Shown here piece by piece: positions 1 through 12,400 of a stretch of 64,000 bases of DNA. The notes under the pieces were generated by a model. That model searched no databases. It saw nothing but the letters and a program-made list of their open reading frames with translations, and was not told where the DNA came from. Source of the stretch: Incurvaria masculella (Eukaryota; Arthropoda; Insecta; Lepidoptera; Incurvariidae); the NCBI GenBank assembly GCA_946894095.1, contig OX335655.1:11284001-11348000 (forward strand). The letters run 5' to 3'. Made by a program: the position numbers and the translations under genes. Numbering within the stretch: position 1 is the first letter of the stretch; every line of letters starts with the position of its first letter.

Positions 1-521
1 TTGAGCCCCTTCTACTACAGACCACATTTCTGTAATATGTGCTCGAAATCCTACAAATGCATTTGTGACTGGTGTTCGCGCATAAATAATTATTATCAAC
101 CCGTGTTGGCACAACCAACAATACCTACTTGAAAATTTTTCTATGTATGTTTTTCTAAATAGATGGCGTATATTATGTTGTTCAAATTACTAAACGGATA
201 TATCCTTCTGAATTGCATTGCTGTTTAAATCGTAAACATGCCCTTTCAATCCAGCCGTCGTTGTGTTCACAAAACAGTTTGAAAATTTAGAGCCATCAGT
301 TATATAACATTTTTTTCCATTTAATCAATTTAATAAATTATAAAATCATGCGACAAAATTAAAGTAATTGTGGACCAATCAATCATTCCACCGTTGCAAC
401 TGTCAAGAAATCGTTTACAATGTAGAAAAATACAAATCACCTGTTGATTATTTTATATTTAATTTAATCTATGAATTAAATAATTATCTTAGAAATCAAG
501 TAATAAAACCAAAGGCACTTA

Positions 522-740
522 CAGACTATACACGCGGAGGGACGCCGACCCTAGTGTGACAACAATCAACGACACTCGGTTACATAATTATAGATTAGTC
601 GCCGAAGACGGATTTTGTCCACATTTCACCTGCTGAAATAAGCATGTGCAGATATCGACTTTATCTAGAATTATCGCTGATATGCGTACAATTTCGTCTG
701 GCGTCGGTGTCCACACTTGACCGTAAAGCGGTTCCGCACC
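522..740 (-). promoter_or_regulatory. possible 5' non-coding exon/promoter of a further downstream gene
   Basis: On the minus strand this GC-richer patch ends in a good splice donor, GTAAGTGCC, at 522-514, with no long open frame before it. Its place downstream of gene A, in a head-to-tail family, makes it a candidate first non-coding exon of another array member outside the window. This is inference: no transcription start signal is clear, and a chance donor is quite possible. Confidence 0.2.
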
Positions 741-1185
741 GCCTCCGGGCGTCTAGCATATTTTACACACGAATGAATGTATATGACACGAGCATAATCA
801 ATCAATAACTATGCACAAGATTATATGACATAAACTACAATTCATTTATATTTAATCGTAAACACTCACACTGCCGCCGATAGCATCGATCTATTGTAAA
901 ATAAACATATGTTGTAACATATGTTATATACGCAATGCGTGTAAATCGATAAATCGATCGAATACAAAATAGTTACAAGTAAAACCCAATACTCCAACCA
1001 AATCAATAAAACCCATTATTTAAAGAACTTCAGAGCTAATGATAATAGTAGGAATAAAAGCAAAATATACATAGAAAATAAACTAATTTCTATTCAGACC
1101 TGTGGTTTAATATATTAGGATTCTAAGGACGCCTCTAGTTTCGATCATGAGGGTTAGCAACGATGTGCGCGGGTGATTCTAGATG

Positions 1186-1220
1186 GGTGACCGTTTGACC
1201 GGTGACCGTTTGACCGGTGA
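1186..1220. repeat. short direct repeat (15-bp unit, two copies)
   Basis: The 15-base unit GGTGACCGTTTGACC occurs twice in tandem and is followed by the first bases of a third copy. It is a local slippage-type repeat with no visible function. Confidence 0.7.
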
Positions 1221-1554
1221 GGTTGACTGTTGTACATTAAAATCTCCTATATTGCCTCTCTATCATATTCAAGTACTTCTTTTCATTATGACGAATTACT
1301 CCTTTATGTTTGGTTATATTTTAAATGCATGTAAAATTTTTAAAGCGTTCCTACATTAAAACCTCTTTAATTATTAAATCAGTCTAATAATCAATCAGAA
1401 TTGTACCAAGAGGTAGGTTAGGTATTCATTTCCAAAATAGCTTTCAGTGCCTTAAGTTGAATGTGTTTTTCCTATCCATGCTTTTCAAACTCAAGTTATA
1501 ATTACTTGCAGCACATGTATATTGATGGATGTTTGTGGCACGCACATGCCAGGT

Positions 1555-1710
1555 CACAAAAGAGGTTCTTGGCGACAACCATGGGCTTTCGTAATTTCAC
1601 AGGAGCTGCTAAAACCATGTCCACCGGCTAGATGATCCTTCACAATATGTTTAAAGGACCATTTTGAAGAAGATTTTGCTTTTTGGGGACCTGCTTCGTG
1701 AAATGGAAAG
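1555..1710 (+). pseudogene. possible THAP-like zinc-finger remnant
   Basis: In one frame, bases 1642-1680 encode ICLKDHFEEDF, which resembles the conserved 'C..HF..DDF' core of THAP DNA-binding domains. THAP domains occur in P-element and some other transposases and in domesticated insect genes. The same frame has a stop just upstream (about 1633) and another at 1699-1701, so it is not intact. A good splice donor (GAAAG/GTAAGA) follows at 1710/1711. It could be a decayed transposase exon or a chance match. Confidence 0.3.
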
Positions 1711-2248
1711 GTAAGAATAATAAAGTAAAACATAATGATTAAATTATGCCTCGCGAGTGTTTGCTGATAGAATGACGAAATGTTAAAACGTTGCTGGTAT
1801 GATAACTGACGGCAGTAAACAATGTAAAAAAATATATATGACTATGCTCATATCCTTACGCGGCCATCACAACGATATCGATTATGCAATCGACAAGCTA
1901 GACATAGCATTATTAGTTTAGCTAGATCATAAATGACAACTTAACAGTAAAAAAATATTCAAAATAGCTTGGTTGCTCACTACTTGGCATTGTTTACATT
2001 GTTTCTTTTTATAACTTTTGCGTTGTTTTTAAAATGTCTTCTCGAGATTTTCTTGAGTTGCTATATTTTTCTGAAATGTCGTTCAACTGACAAATAAATG
2101 GCACGCTTCACTTTGCCTTGCCTATTTCCACAACATCTCTATATAACACAGGCCTGTAATGAACGAGTAAAAAATATTACATTTCAAAACACTTTTTAAG
2201 CATTTCAATAAACATAACTCCGTTACGGCGACGATTTTTTTTCTACAG

Positions 2249-2344
2249 GCTATAGAAACAGAAGCAAGAAGATTAATGGCTGAAATTAGAGAGGAATTAA
2301 CTAATTTTTCCAACGGTTTTGAAATAACATACAATATTTTTTAG
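2249..2344 (+). other. candidate terminal exon (31 codons)
   Basis: A pyrimidine tract and CTACAG acceptor (AG at 2247-2248) precede an open frame that starts AIETEARRLMAEIREEL and ends in TAG at 2342-2344. The peptide is helical and acidic. It could be the last exon of a small plus-strand gene or of the THAP-like remnant upstream, but no continuous frame joins them. I do not recognise the product. Confidence 0.22.
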
Positions 2345-3496
2345 ACACTTCCTTGCATCTGGTCAAAAAGTTGTTAATCTTTATGAGAAAATGTTAAGGG
2401 AAAAAATTAAATATATTTTATAAATTTCATTTCTTACGTTTATTTTCAATAAGTACATTTTCCATGGCTATTCCATATAGGATAAATACACTAATGTATG
2501 CTGCAATAATACTTATAAATATTTTTAATTTACATGTATTTACATCACTAATATTCTATACAAGGTTAATATAACCTTTTTTTGTACCCATGGTACGATA
2601 GATGTGTTTCGTAAATTCGTGGTTAAAGCATACAGAACATAGAGTTGATTTTTCTGGGATGAACGCGGCAGTCGGAATTATCCCAACCACCTTTTTAACA
2701 AAAAGCCTTCGTAATATTGGGCCCGAAGTAATATATATTGAGAATGCTCAAAAGAAAAAACCCATACCGAATACGATCTTTAGTAAGTGTTTGTACTTTA
2801 AAGAATTCAATCGATCATCGCTTTAAAATCTAAATAATAAATATGTTCTCTTAATATATTATAAAGCGGTTTACTAAAAAAACGATTCTTATTTGTTTCT
2901 ACCTATCACAATAAGCTAGTTATAATAAATTAAACATTTTTTTACATTGAACTTGGAAACATTCCAAAACATTGGGATATATTTGTTAGGTCTACTATTT
3001 AGTAAGTATTTAGACCACAGTGGAATTTATTTCTGTCTCAAATTTGAATTAATTAATTTAGGAATGCAGTACAATTTAAATTAATACCAAGCAATCCTTA
3101 AGCGCCGATTGTATAAGCTCGATAATTCATACCCGCTGACAGACCCAATCATATTAGCATTAATCTTACAAATTTACATCCTTGCGTTATGATAGAAATT
3201 TTGACAAATTTAAGGAACAATGGCAAGATATGCTTTCACTTAACTATTAAACATATTCAACTTCAACCCAATTTCGCTGTCAAATTTCCCCTTGGGGAAT
3301 AGGTGAAAAATATATGAAGCTTAAGCTTTTCAAAAGAACATGAATTAACAGGTAATGTGTTCGACAAAAGCTTTGATTGCTTCGACAGAACAGACTCGTT
3401 CGCCGCCGGCGGCAAATTAAGCTGTTCGTGCATTTCCTAGTACTTTCTCAACGAACTCCTATTTTGATCTTCGAAGTTATCCTAAATCTAAGCGGC
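2345..3496. other. intergenic, downstream of gene A
   Basis: AT-rich DNA 3' of the transporter gene. No exon or transposon was recognised here. Confidence 0.5.
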
Positions 3497-6400
3497 CTAC
3501 TTCTCCGCTTCAATCCGTTTATTCTTCTCCATGTCCCGCTTGTGTTTCGAGGTGGGCAGCAGGCCGTGCTTCCACCCGTCCGGGTAGCCGTGCCGCTCCA
3601 CGTCGTCCCACCACTGCTGCACGCCGTCCGCCCAGATCACGTACACCACGTTGGTGCCCACCAGCACCGCGAAGCAGATCCAGAACGCCACGCGCCACTG
3701 CGCCAGCGTCGACTGGGGACAATTTACATCTCGTTAAATTTCCGTGCACTGCGATCTCTTTATTCTCTGCATAAGTTTTCCGTACGAATTATCCGAATCA
3801 TCAAGATTTTTGGTTTTAAATATCATATTAAACTGTGACAATGTATATAGCCAACCAAACCGAGGTATATATTTGAATACAGTAAAAGAGTAAAAAATTC
3901 CTATGAAGTTGCGAAAGAAGAAATTGATAATAAATATATACCCATTTGCGTAAAACAAATGTAAATGAAATTATCGGTTTATTTTTAGTCTGACTGAACC
4001 GGAATTATCCACTTTAAACGGTCTCCACTGCAGGCGTAAATCACATTTATCTGAAGGACGCGATGAATGAGCATACGGGGCTCGCAGCAATTAATCAAAG
4101 GGTATTGGTTACACTCAATAAAATACATTAAAATAGCAAAACCCTATAATCTGTCTCCACTCACATCAGGTGTAAGCACGCCAATGACGTAGGGCGTTAT
4201 GATGCCGGAGATGGTGGACGTGCCGTTGACGAGGGCGGTGAGGGAGCCCGCGAAGTTGGGCGCCAGGTCGAGCGCGTTCACCTTCATGCCGCTGTAGAAG
4301 CCGCCCATAAGCGCCATGGACACGATGAAGTAAGCCACGGCGGCGACGCGGTCGCAGCCCGCGTACGACGCCAGGATGATGCAGATGGCGGGTCCGGTAG
4401 CAGCTGGATTGTTGGAAAAATAATTCATCTAAATGTCTTCCACGATCTCAATGTATGGTAAAACTTTCCCTGATTAAGTGTAGGGTGCATGCATGATCTC
4501 TGGTTAGTGATAATTTTAAAATTAAAATATATCCGTCCTTATTTTTCGCCCGAATAATAAAGAACAGAACCAGAAGAATTATAATAACCATAACTATAAT
4601 ACTACCCAGAGATTGTGCACTCCACCCTTAGCATAAAGCTTTTATAAACTTGAAACGTGATCATTCAATAAGTTGCTGCAATACAGGGGACTGATGAGGC
4701 TGACTGATGTACTTTTTTCCTATTTATTGAATTCATCCTACTTCAAACCAATTTGGGTAAGATAAAAAATGTGATAAGTCTACGTGTGCATAATCGACTG
4801 TGAAACAAGGACACATTCACTAAGGAAAAAGCCCTGTAATCTGATTCCAAAAACGAATTTAGTGACGACGGCAATATGTTTGAAAGATCATCAAAGGTAA
4901 AGCGTTAAATCAATGTACGAGTATGTAGGTATATTCTTAAGCGCTGTTTAATAGGAGGTTTTGATTTATGATTATGATGAGGGAGTTTGGGAGGAACTCG
5001 ATGGGTTATGGGATAATTATTGTGGGAGGAGGGACTCTAGGAAAATTCCAAATTGTGGGTATGCAGCAGGTGGAAAATTTGGAAGACGCAATACCCGCGA
5101 ATGGTATGTTTGGCTGGTTCGGGTCCAGCCTTGCAGTATATTCATAAAGTTGTTATTTTTACAGGGCTCTTTCTTTAATTAATATGTCATTGCTTCAAGA
5201 TCGATTATGCATACATACATATCACAATCGTTGGAAAAAGCGACCCACACGCTTAGTACTTATACTTATGATCAAAAGTGCATGTGTATTTAATTATACG
5301 CATATTATATGTTCGTATAATTGTTAAGTTAAAAGTCTATCATTATCTTCGGATTACGCACTATACTATCTTACCGATGGTCGTGTGGATGATGCGTCCA
5401 GTCTTGATGCTGTGCCAGCCTTTCTTGACGCAAAAGTCGCAGGTCCAGCCGAAGATGAAGGAGGCGACCCACATGGCGATGTACGGCATCGCAGTCAGCG
5501 TGCCGGTCGTGGCGATGTTGAACTTGAGCACGTCCGTCATGTACTTGGGCAGGTCCGTCACCATCGTGTAGTATCCCCAGTCGTGGCCCACCTGAAATTG
5601 TATTCGATGAGATACGTTTTAGAATACATATTTACTTTCTTGCTTCTCATCCGAGAGGTCGTTGGTTCAATCCACACCCCCTTCCATAAACCACTTGCTT
5701 TCTCTTTTCGAGTTCAATAAGGGTATTTCGTCTCGTCTTCGAATAGCACAGCATAAAAAGATGGTCGAAGAGGCAATGAAAAATTGTCTGTATTTTCGCT
5801 TATATAAAATTAGGTATGTATGTACGGGGTGGGGATTCAACCCACAACCTCTCATTCACGAAGCAAGAGACCGCATTTGGCGAAATCACAAATGATAATA
5901 TATTCTGTAAAATCTTAATGTATATGCCATTTACTGTGAAATGTTAACATATATGCCAAAACAAAACCAATTAAAAAATCCGCCAAGTGTATTTATTTCC
6001 AATATCGTTGATGAGTGGGCTACAAATAATTATTTTCTAACTTTTTAGATAATACCGCCATCTACATTAGGTTGAAGATAGGCAATGCTTTATTCGAAAT
6101 CTTTACCGAGCGTTTAGATAATCTGTTTCGGTTACTTACAGCGGCTGCGACAAGCGCCCACACAGGCACAGAGCGCAGCAGCCCCTTCCATGGCACTGGG
6201 TCCTTCGCGTGCTTGTTATCCGCGCTGTCAACGTGCGTGTTCAGGTACTGCAGCTCGGCTTCGGAGATGTAGGGGTGCGTTTGCGGCGTGCTGAAGCAGA
6301 ATATGCTCTGAAATATAAATAGTTTCTATTTTGAGGGGTCACATCTAAAAATTAATAGCGTCCACAAATTGTTTTGTTCTGTTCTACAGACAAAACCATT

Positions 6401-9400
6401 ACAATTTTTCTGATTATGGGAAATTTTAAAAAAAAGGTAGTCGTCGGGGGACGCGAAGATTCTACGCATTTTCCAGTCAAATTTATTTTCGATTCTCCAA
6501 CACCCATATATCGATTTTTTATCGATGTTTATGTTTATCAAACAAAAATATCGAGATTTCTTCGATCACGGATGCCTTTAATTTATTTTGAAATGAATCA
6601 GCACAGGAATACAAAAACTTCAAAAGAGCAGCCACTTTAAAAAAAAACAAAACTATTGTAATGTAGTTATAACAGAAACATAATTGTATTAACTCACCCA
6701 CGCAATAAACCAAAGCACTCCGAAGCCTCCAAAGAAGTAGAAGACATAGGCCCAGTCTCTGTTATTGGCCAGCAGGTAGCCCGACATAAACGATCCGAAG
6801 ATGTTGCCGATCTGTGCGCCGCCAAACACGAGCGCGCCCTGTCGAGAGCGCTCCGCTGGCGGGACCCAGCGGGCCAGAACTATCATCAAGCCCGGCATCG
6901 TAGGTCCCTGTGAAGCAATGACAACTTAATCAGAGCTCGAAGATTTTCCAGTGGGATACATCGCGCCAGAACTGTCATCAAGCCCACCAGTATCAGTTCA
7001 TGTGAAGCAATAACCACTTAAACGGAGCTCGAGAACTCTGCAATTGGATATAACTCGCCAACATATAACTAAGCCCGGCATCATCGATCTTCCAGAAGCA
7101 ATGACAGCTTAATCGGAGTTTGACAACTCTCCAGTTGTACATAGCGCGCCCGAACCATCATTAAGTACAGCAGCGTAGGTCCCTGTGAAGCAATAACTCT
7201 CCAGCGGGACGAAGCTTAACATTAGTACGAGCATAAAGCAGGAAGCACAACTTAATCTACGCTCAAGATTCCTCCAGTAGAATAGAGTGCGATTAAACTT
7301 TCTTTAAACCCCGACCGACCCCTGTGAACCGATAAACCTCCAGTGGGATACAGCGTGCTCACACTGTCATCAAGCGAAGTATCGTCAGTCCCTATGAAGC
7401 AACAATAACCCTTACTCCAGTGTTTTCCGCCCAGTTCAACGTAGCCGTGCAATATAAGGCAGGGTCTAGATCGTGGCACCGAATTCTGTAGAGGATGCGT
7501 TATTAGTCATCAATGTTCAGTTCCTTATATCCAACTATGAAACTCCTAATGTATTGCAAGAACTAAAGCATTATTTTAAATAAAATCTTGTTATAACAAT
7601 AGGTTCTACAAAGCAAAATAAACAACGTATTTTAAAGAAATTCTTACATGGCTCTGCCTGGCCAGTTATAACGTTATGGGGAATACCATGAGGTGCCAAT
7701 TACACATATTTAGCTAACACGTACATCTGCAAGCATAGTACAGTAAGGGAAAAAATCGTGAAGAAAACCACCACTTCTGTGGTGTTAAAAGCTTTCTAAT
7801 AAATCGACGATACAGCAATCCACACGCCACTCATTACGTCTGCCTAAAAATATCATTATCCGAAACCTGATTAACATATCTAAATATCTGGAACACTGAT
7901 AAAACGAGAGTTTTAGATATTTCTCTGCCTCCAATAATCTAAACCACAATGTTATCTGTAGCTATGCTACAGCCACAAAGGATCGTCAAGTGTCAAGTGC
8001 TAAGTCAATACATATCTGTTGTCATCTCCATTGCCGTGAAGATAAGTCCAGTCCTACATGTTTTCAGTTGTTCACATTGTTTCTGATGTGTTGTAATATT
8101 CTTTATTATAATGCAAATAAGCTATGGTAAACAATATTTTTTCAAGTGTAGGGAAGGTCTCATCTCACATCACTCTAAGGTTTATATTGTAAATCAGTCA
8201 AAGTTAAAAAAATTGGTTCAGGTTCACTTTACTGATTGAAAGGACTCTATACATTGCTTATTGCAGGTACTCTGATTAAGGTGGACCTGTAAGTATCAGA
8301 AAATTACGCTCCCCATATTTTGTATGTAGCAACAGGCAACAAATCTGCACATTTTCGTTATTGTTTTAATCAAGATGAAATTAATAAACATAATCTTTTT
8401 ATAAATTTATTTTTCTTTGTGGTTTGAAAAGGTTTATTTAAAAAAAAATCATAACCTGCAGACACAGATATTTGTTGCCTGATATAAAAAAGCAAATTAC
8501 CATTTAATTGGAATTGTGGTTTTCACATGAATAATTCCAACGTGTCCTTTGGGGAGCAATGTTTTTGGACCCACATTATCTATGACATATACTCGTATGA
8601 CTAGCCATGGACCCGAACACACCGCATTCCATGTCAGGACAACACGGATAATTTTCAATTGCCGCTTCGACCATCTTTTTATCCAATGCGATGGTATCAA
8701 CCCGGGCGAGCTTAATCCTACCATTCTACAGTTTGAGTTCCAAACCATGGATCATTCGCAACTAAATGCATTTATCCCACTCAGATAGAGAAAGAAGTGG
8801 TGCATGAACGAGGTAGGGATTTGAACCTAGACCTCTGGGATGGAAGGCACGTCCAACCGCCCCTGAACAACGAGCCAATCAGACAAACAATTTGTGGTTT
8901 TTCTAAGCTATTGCTAACTGTACACTTTAATTGAAATAAATACCTCTCCCATGCCCTGCAGTACTCGCAGGATGAAGAGCCAGGTGGCGCCGCCAGCGTG
9001 GACCACGACCGGCGTGAGCAGCGTGAACAGGGCCGTGGAGAGGAGACCGCAACCCAGCACCCACTTGCCGCCGTACCTCTCGGCCAGTAGGCCGCCCGGC
9101 AGCTGCGTTATCGCGTACCCGTAGTAGAACCCGCTCAGGATTAACCCCTGCGTCGACTCGCTCCAATCGAATATCGCGTGCTGTGGACGCATTTATTTTA
9201 CATACTTTAAAACTCATTCAATTTAACGAAGGCACAAGGGAAATATAATGTTAGTGCCACTTTGTGGATGTCGGCCAATAGAGCGTGATTCCCTTTTTCT
9301 ACATTTTGCACTCCATCGAAGCCAACACCGCCGTATTATTTTAATCTGTTGCTAATTTTAACTAATTTATGCAGCTAGATGTTTCTAGAAGGGGTATTTA

Positions 9401-12400
9401 ACTGTAATTCAGAGATTATAGTATGTATCTTTATTCTTCTTCTTCTTAGTAGCGAGGATCAAGCTCTCTTTGTAGCAACTGGTATCATCTAAGATTCTTA
9501 GTTCCAGAGTCAAGTCTTGACACATCACCTCATTTATTATTTTTCCGTGTTTCTTAATTTTATTGCAAATACCTAGTTGTCACACGCACGTCATAAATTT
9601 GTACTTTTTCATACAAAAAACCCTTGTTCGTCTGTCGTTTTGTTTTTCAAACATCAATTTATACATATCCGTCGAATTTTGCTTGCTGTCTCGAGTCTAT
9701 TTTTACACGCTATATTTATAAAGTTACTATTTATTTTAAACTTTGTTTTAGTTAAAGCAAATTATAACACCATAACGACCGTTGGAGTATGCGTGCCCTA
9801 CACTGGCGGCCTTAGACAGGTAAACGGAGGGTGGGACGACGACATCAAGTGCGTCGGCAGAAAGCAGCGGTTCCGTATCGCTGAGGGCCGGGAGGAATGG
9901 AGAAAAATTGGAGAGGCGTATGACGTATTGCAGACGCAAACACGCTGACTGACTGATTGATTGTAACCTTATGCCCAGACGGTTAAACCAAACCGCAAAC
10001 TCTCTTTCAGAGACCGCCAGAGTTAACGATCTATTTTAGAATTGGGAAATAATCATATTAAAAGAGTCTTCCATTCAGACGGTTTCTTAGCCGGGGATAC
10101 GACACGAAAAATGTACTTCAATGATGTGAAAGCTTTTCTACACACGTTTTACAATTTACTAACTGGAGAACTAATAATTTAACCTACGCACTCATACGTA
10201 CTTTTAAGTCTTGGACTGTTTTTCTACCGATACTTCCAAACTTCACAGAAAGCTTTACTAAAGTGACTTGGTCGAATCGATGCAAGGATGCAAATGAGTG
10301 TTGAATGTGGATAAATGAATTGTATTGCTCAAATAGATGTGAAAATACATTCTTAAAATTAACAACGAATGTGTTTCAATATAACTTGAGACTAAATTAA
10401 AACTGCCGAATTGCAGTATTTAACCGCCATGGTAATTAAGGTGAGCTTTTTTGCAAAGAGTATAGTAGTTAAATTTATAGCAACCGGTAATCCATAAAGA
10501 ATGACGTCCTTGACTACGCTAGGAGAGTGTTTGTAGAGAAGATAAGAGTCGGCGAAATGTGTCAATACTGACAAGCTTTATCTCAAGTTCTTAATGATTA
10601 TTTATATGTATGTGTAAAATGTTTGTAACACACTGTAAAATACGGATCATTTTGCCTTTGTGTATTTCATCTCATTGCGAAAAATTCTATATTATTTTGT
10701 TTGATGTAGTATTTTAATCTTATCTCGAACAGGGATTACCAAAAGTGCCTCATAAGAAGTTTTGAAATTACTTTACTTTAGGAGATAAAAACTATCTTTT
10801 CGCGTACAGTCCGTCTTTAAGACTGTTAAATAATGTAAGTACATGTACCTGGGATTTTAGGTATGCCTAATCTTTAAACCCTATCAATAATTCCCACTTT
10901 TTGCTCTCCTTTAATGATCTCCAATGTCTGAAGTTAATCCTATTTTCTATTTATCATTACTAAGTTACATCACAAACTGATAAATCCGCGCATTTTATCA
11001 ACTCAGTAAAGAAGAACCCGCAAATAAAACTTCACTGGTTTAAATGTTTTTCCATCGTCAAAAATGAAATACACACTTAGTTCTAAATGTTACTGCCAAC
11101 CAATTATTTGATAGAAAAGTTTAATACAAAGAAAAAAGAAACAGCAACACATATTATATGCTCCCACATTCATATTATGTGTCGTAAGCATAACCAAAGC
11201 GTGGATAGAATAAAACAAAAAAGAAAGAACCACCGATTACTGATTTCAGCTATGACATACCGGTGTAAATCACAAATAAACAGTAAATTGAAAAGGTTTC
11301 ATGCTCGTAAAATAAAGTAATTAATTTCTTAGTCGTGCAAATAGTATAACTCAATGCCTCGATAAGACCTATCAGTAACTATCATTGAAGATCAATTACA
11401 TCATCGCGCATGTCTTCTTCATAATCCGCGAAATAATAAATTTGCGCAATGTTGACTACTCTTTTTATTTCATACATTGTGTCCGCATTTGTGAATATTT
11501 TAATATTTATCATTTTTAAACTGCACACAATACACGATGCCTCAACTCCCATTAGGATATTAAATTTCACGAGGTTTCATTTGAAATGGATTTCGGGCAG
11601 TTTTTACATTATGCTTTTGAGAACGAACCGTTTTACCAAAAACTCATTTCTCTGCCGCACCGCCAGGATATGGAACTGTCGGTCAGCGGGTGCCTTTCCT
11701 CATATCTATATAATATGGGAGTCTTCAAACGTAATTCGAACAAGCTCGATAGCTCAGCGATGGTCCGCAAATACGCTGGTATGGATTCGTAAGATGACGT
11801 AGATTAGGGTATTCTGAGCATTTTTGGCATCTCAGCACAGTCACCCCTACCGTGTTTTCCGATTAAATGATGTATTGTTTTTATGTAACTAGACTTTGAT
11901 ACCTGACACACATGATGTTAGCCCAACACACCCCATTTCACAATTATGTGCTGTGTCCTCCCCTTTGAGCATGGCTGGATAAAAAAAATCACCTATCTTT
12001 TACCCAATGCGATTGTACCAAACCGGGAGGGCTTGACCCCTAGTAGGGGAAGGCGACCTACTGTTTTACATGCATTCCGAACCATATAACAGCTCGCATT
12101 CATGACGAAATGCACTTAACCAACTCAGAAAGGGGAAGAAAGTGAAGCATGAACGGGGCGGGGTTATAACCTAGGATTCCAGCCGCTCAATGCGATTAAT
12201 AAGTTCCATAATGAAGAACTTTCTACCAGAAAAACTATCGCTGCAGGAACAAACCGATTATATAATAAAGAACTATGGGGTTGAAGTGTGAACCCTGACA
12301 TAGTTTAACTCCTATGAGGAAAGCGCGGCAAAACAAAAGCAAGGCGATTCGTTCTTACGGGGTTGGCGACAGCAGCGGTGGAGTTGTCAGAGGACATGGG

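Larger units (their letters stand above)
1..1540. other. gene-free AT-rich stretch
   Basis: I see no convincing coding exon, RNA gene or intact transposon here. Open frames are short and their codon use is like random AT-rich DNA. The more GC-rich patch at about 540-770 and the short direct repeat at 1186-1220 are listed separately. Confidence 0.5.

Noticed and set aside
3519..3749. alternative minus-strand frame over gene A exon 8
   Set aside because: It is an Arg/Ala-rich shadow frame; the exon-8 frame with QQWWDD is clearly the real one. The same holds for shadows over B and C exons.
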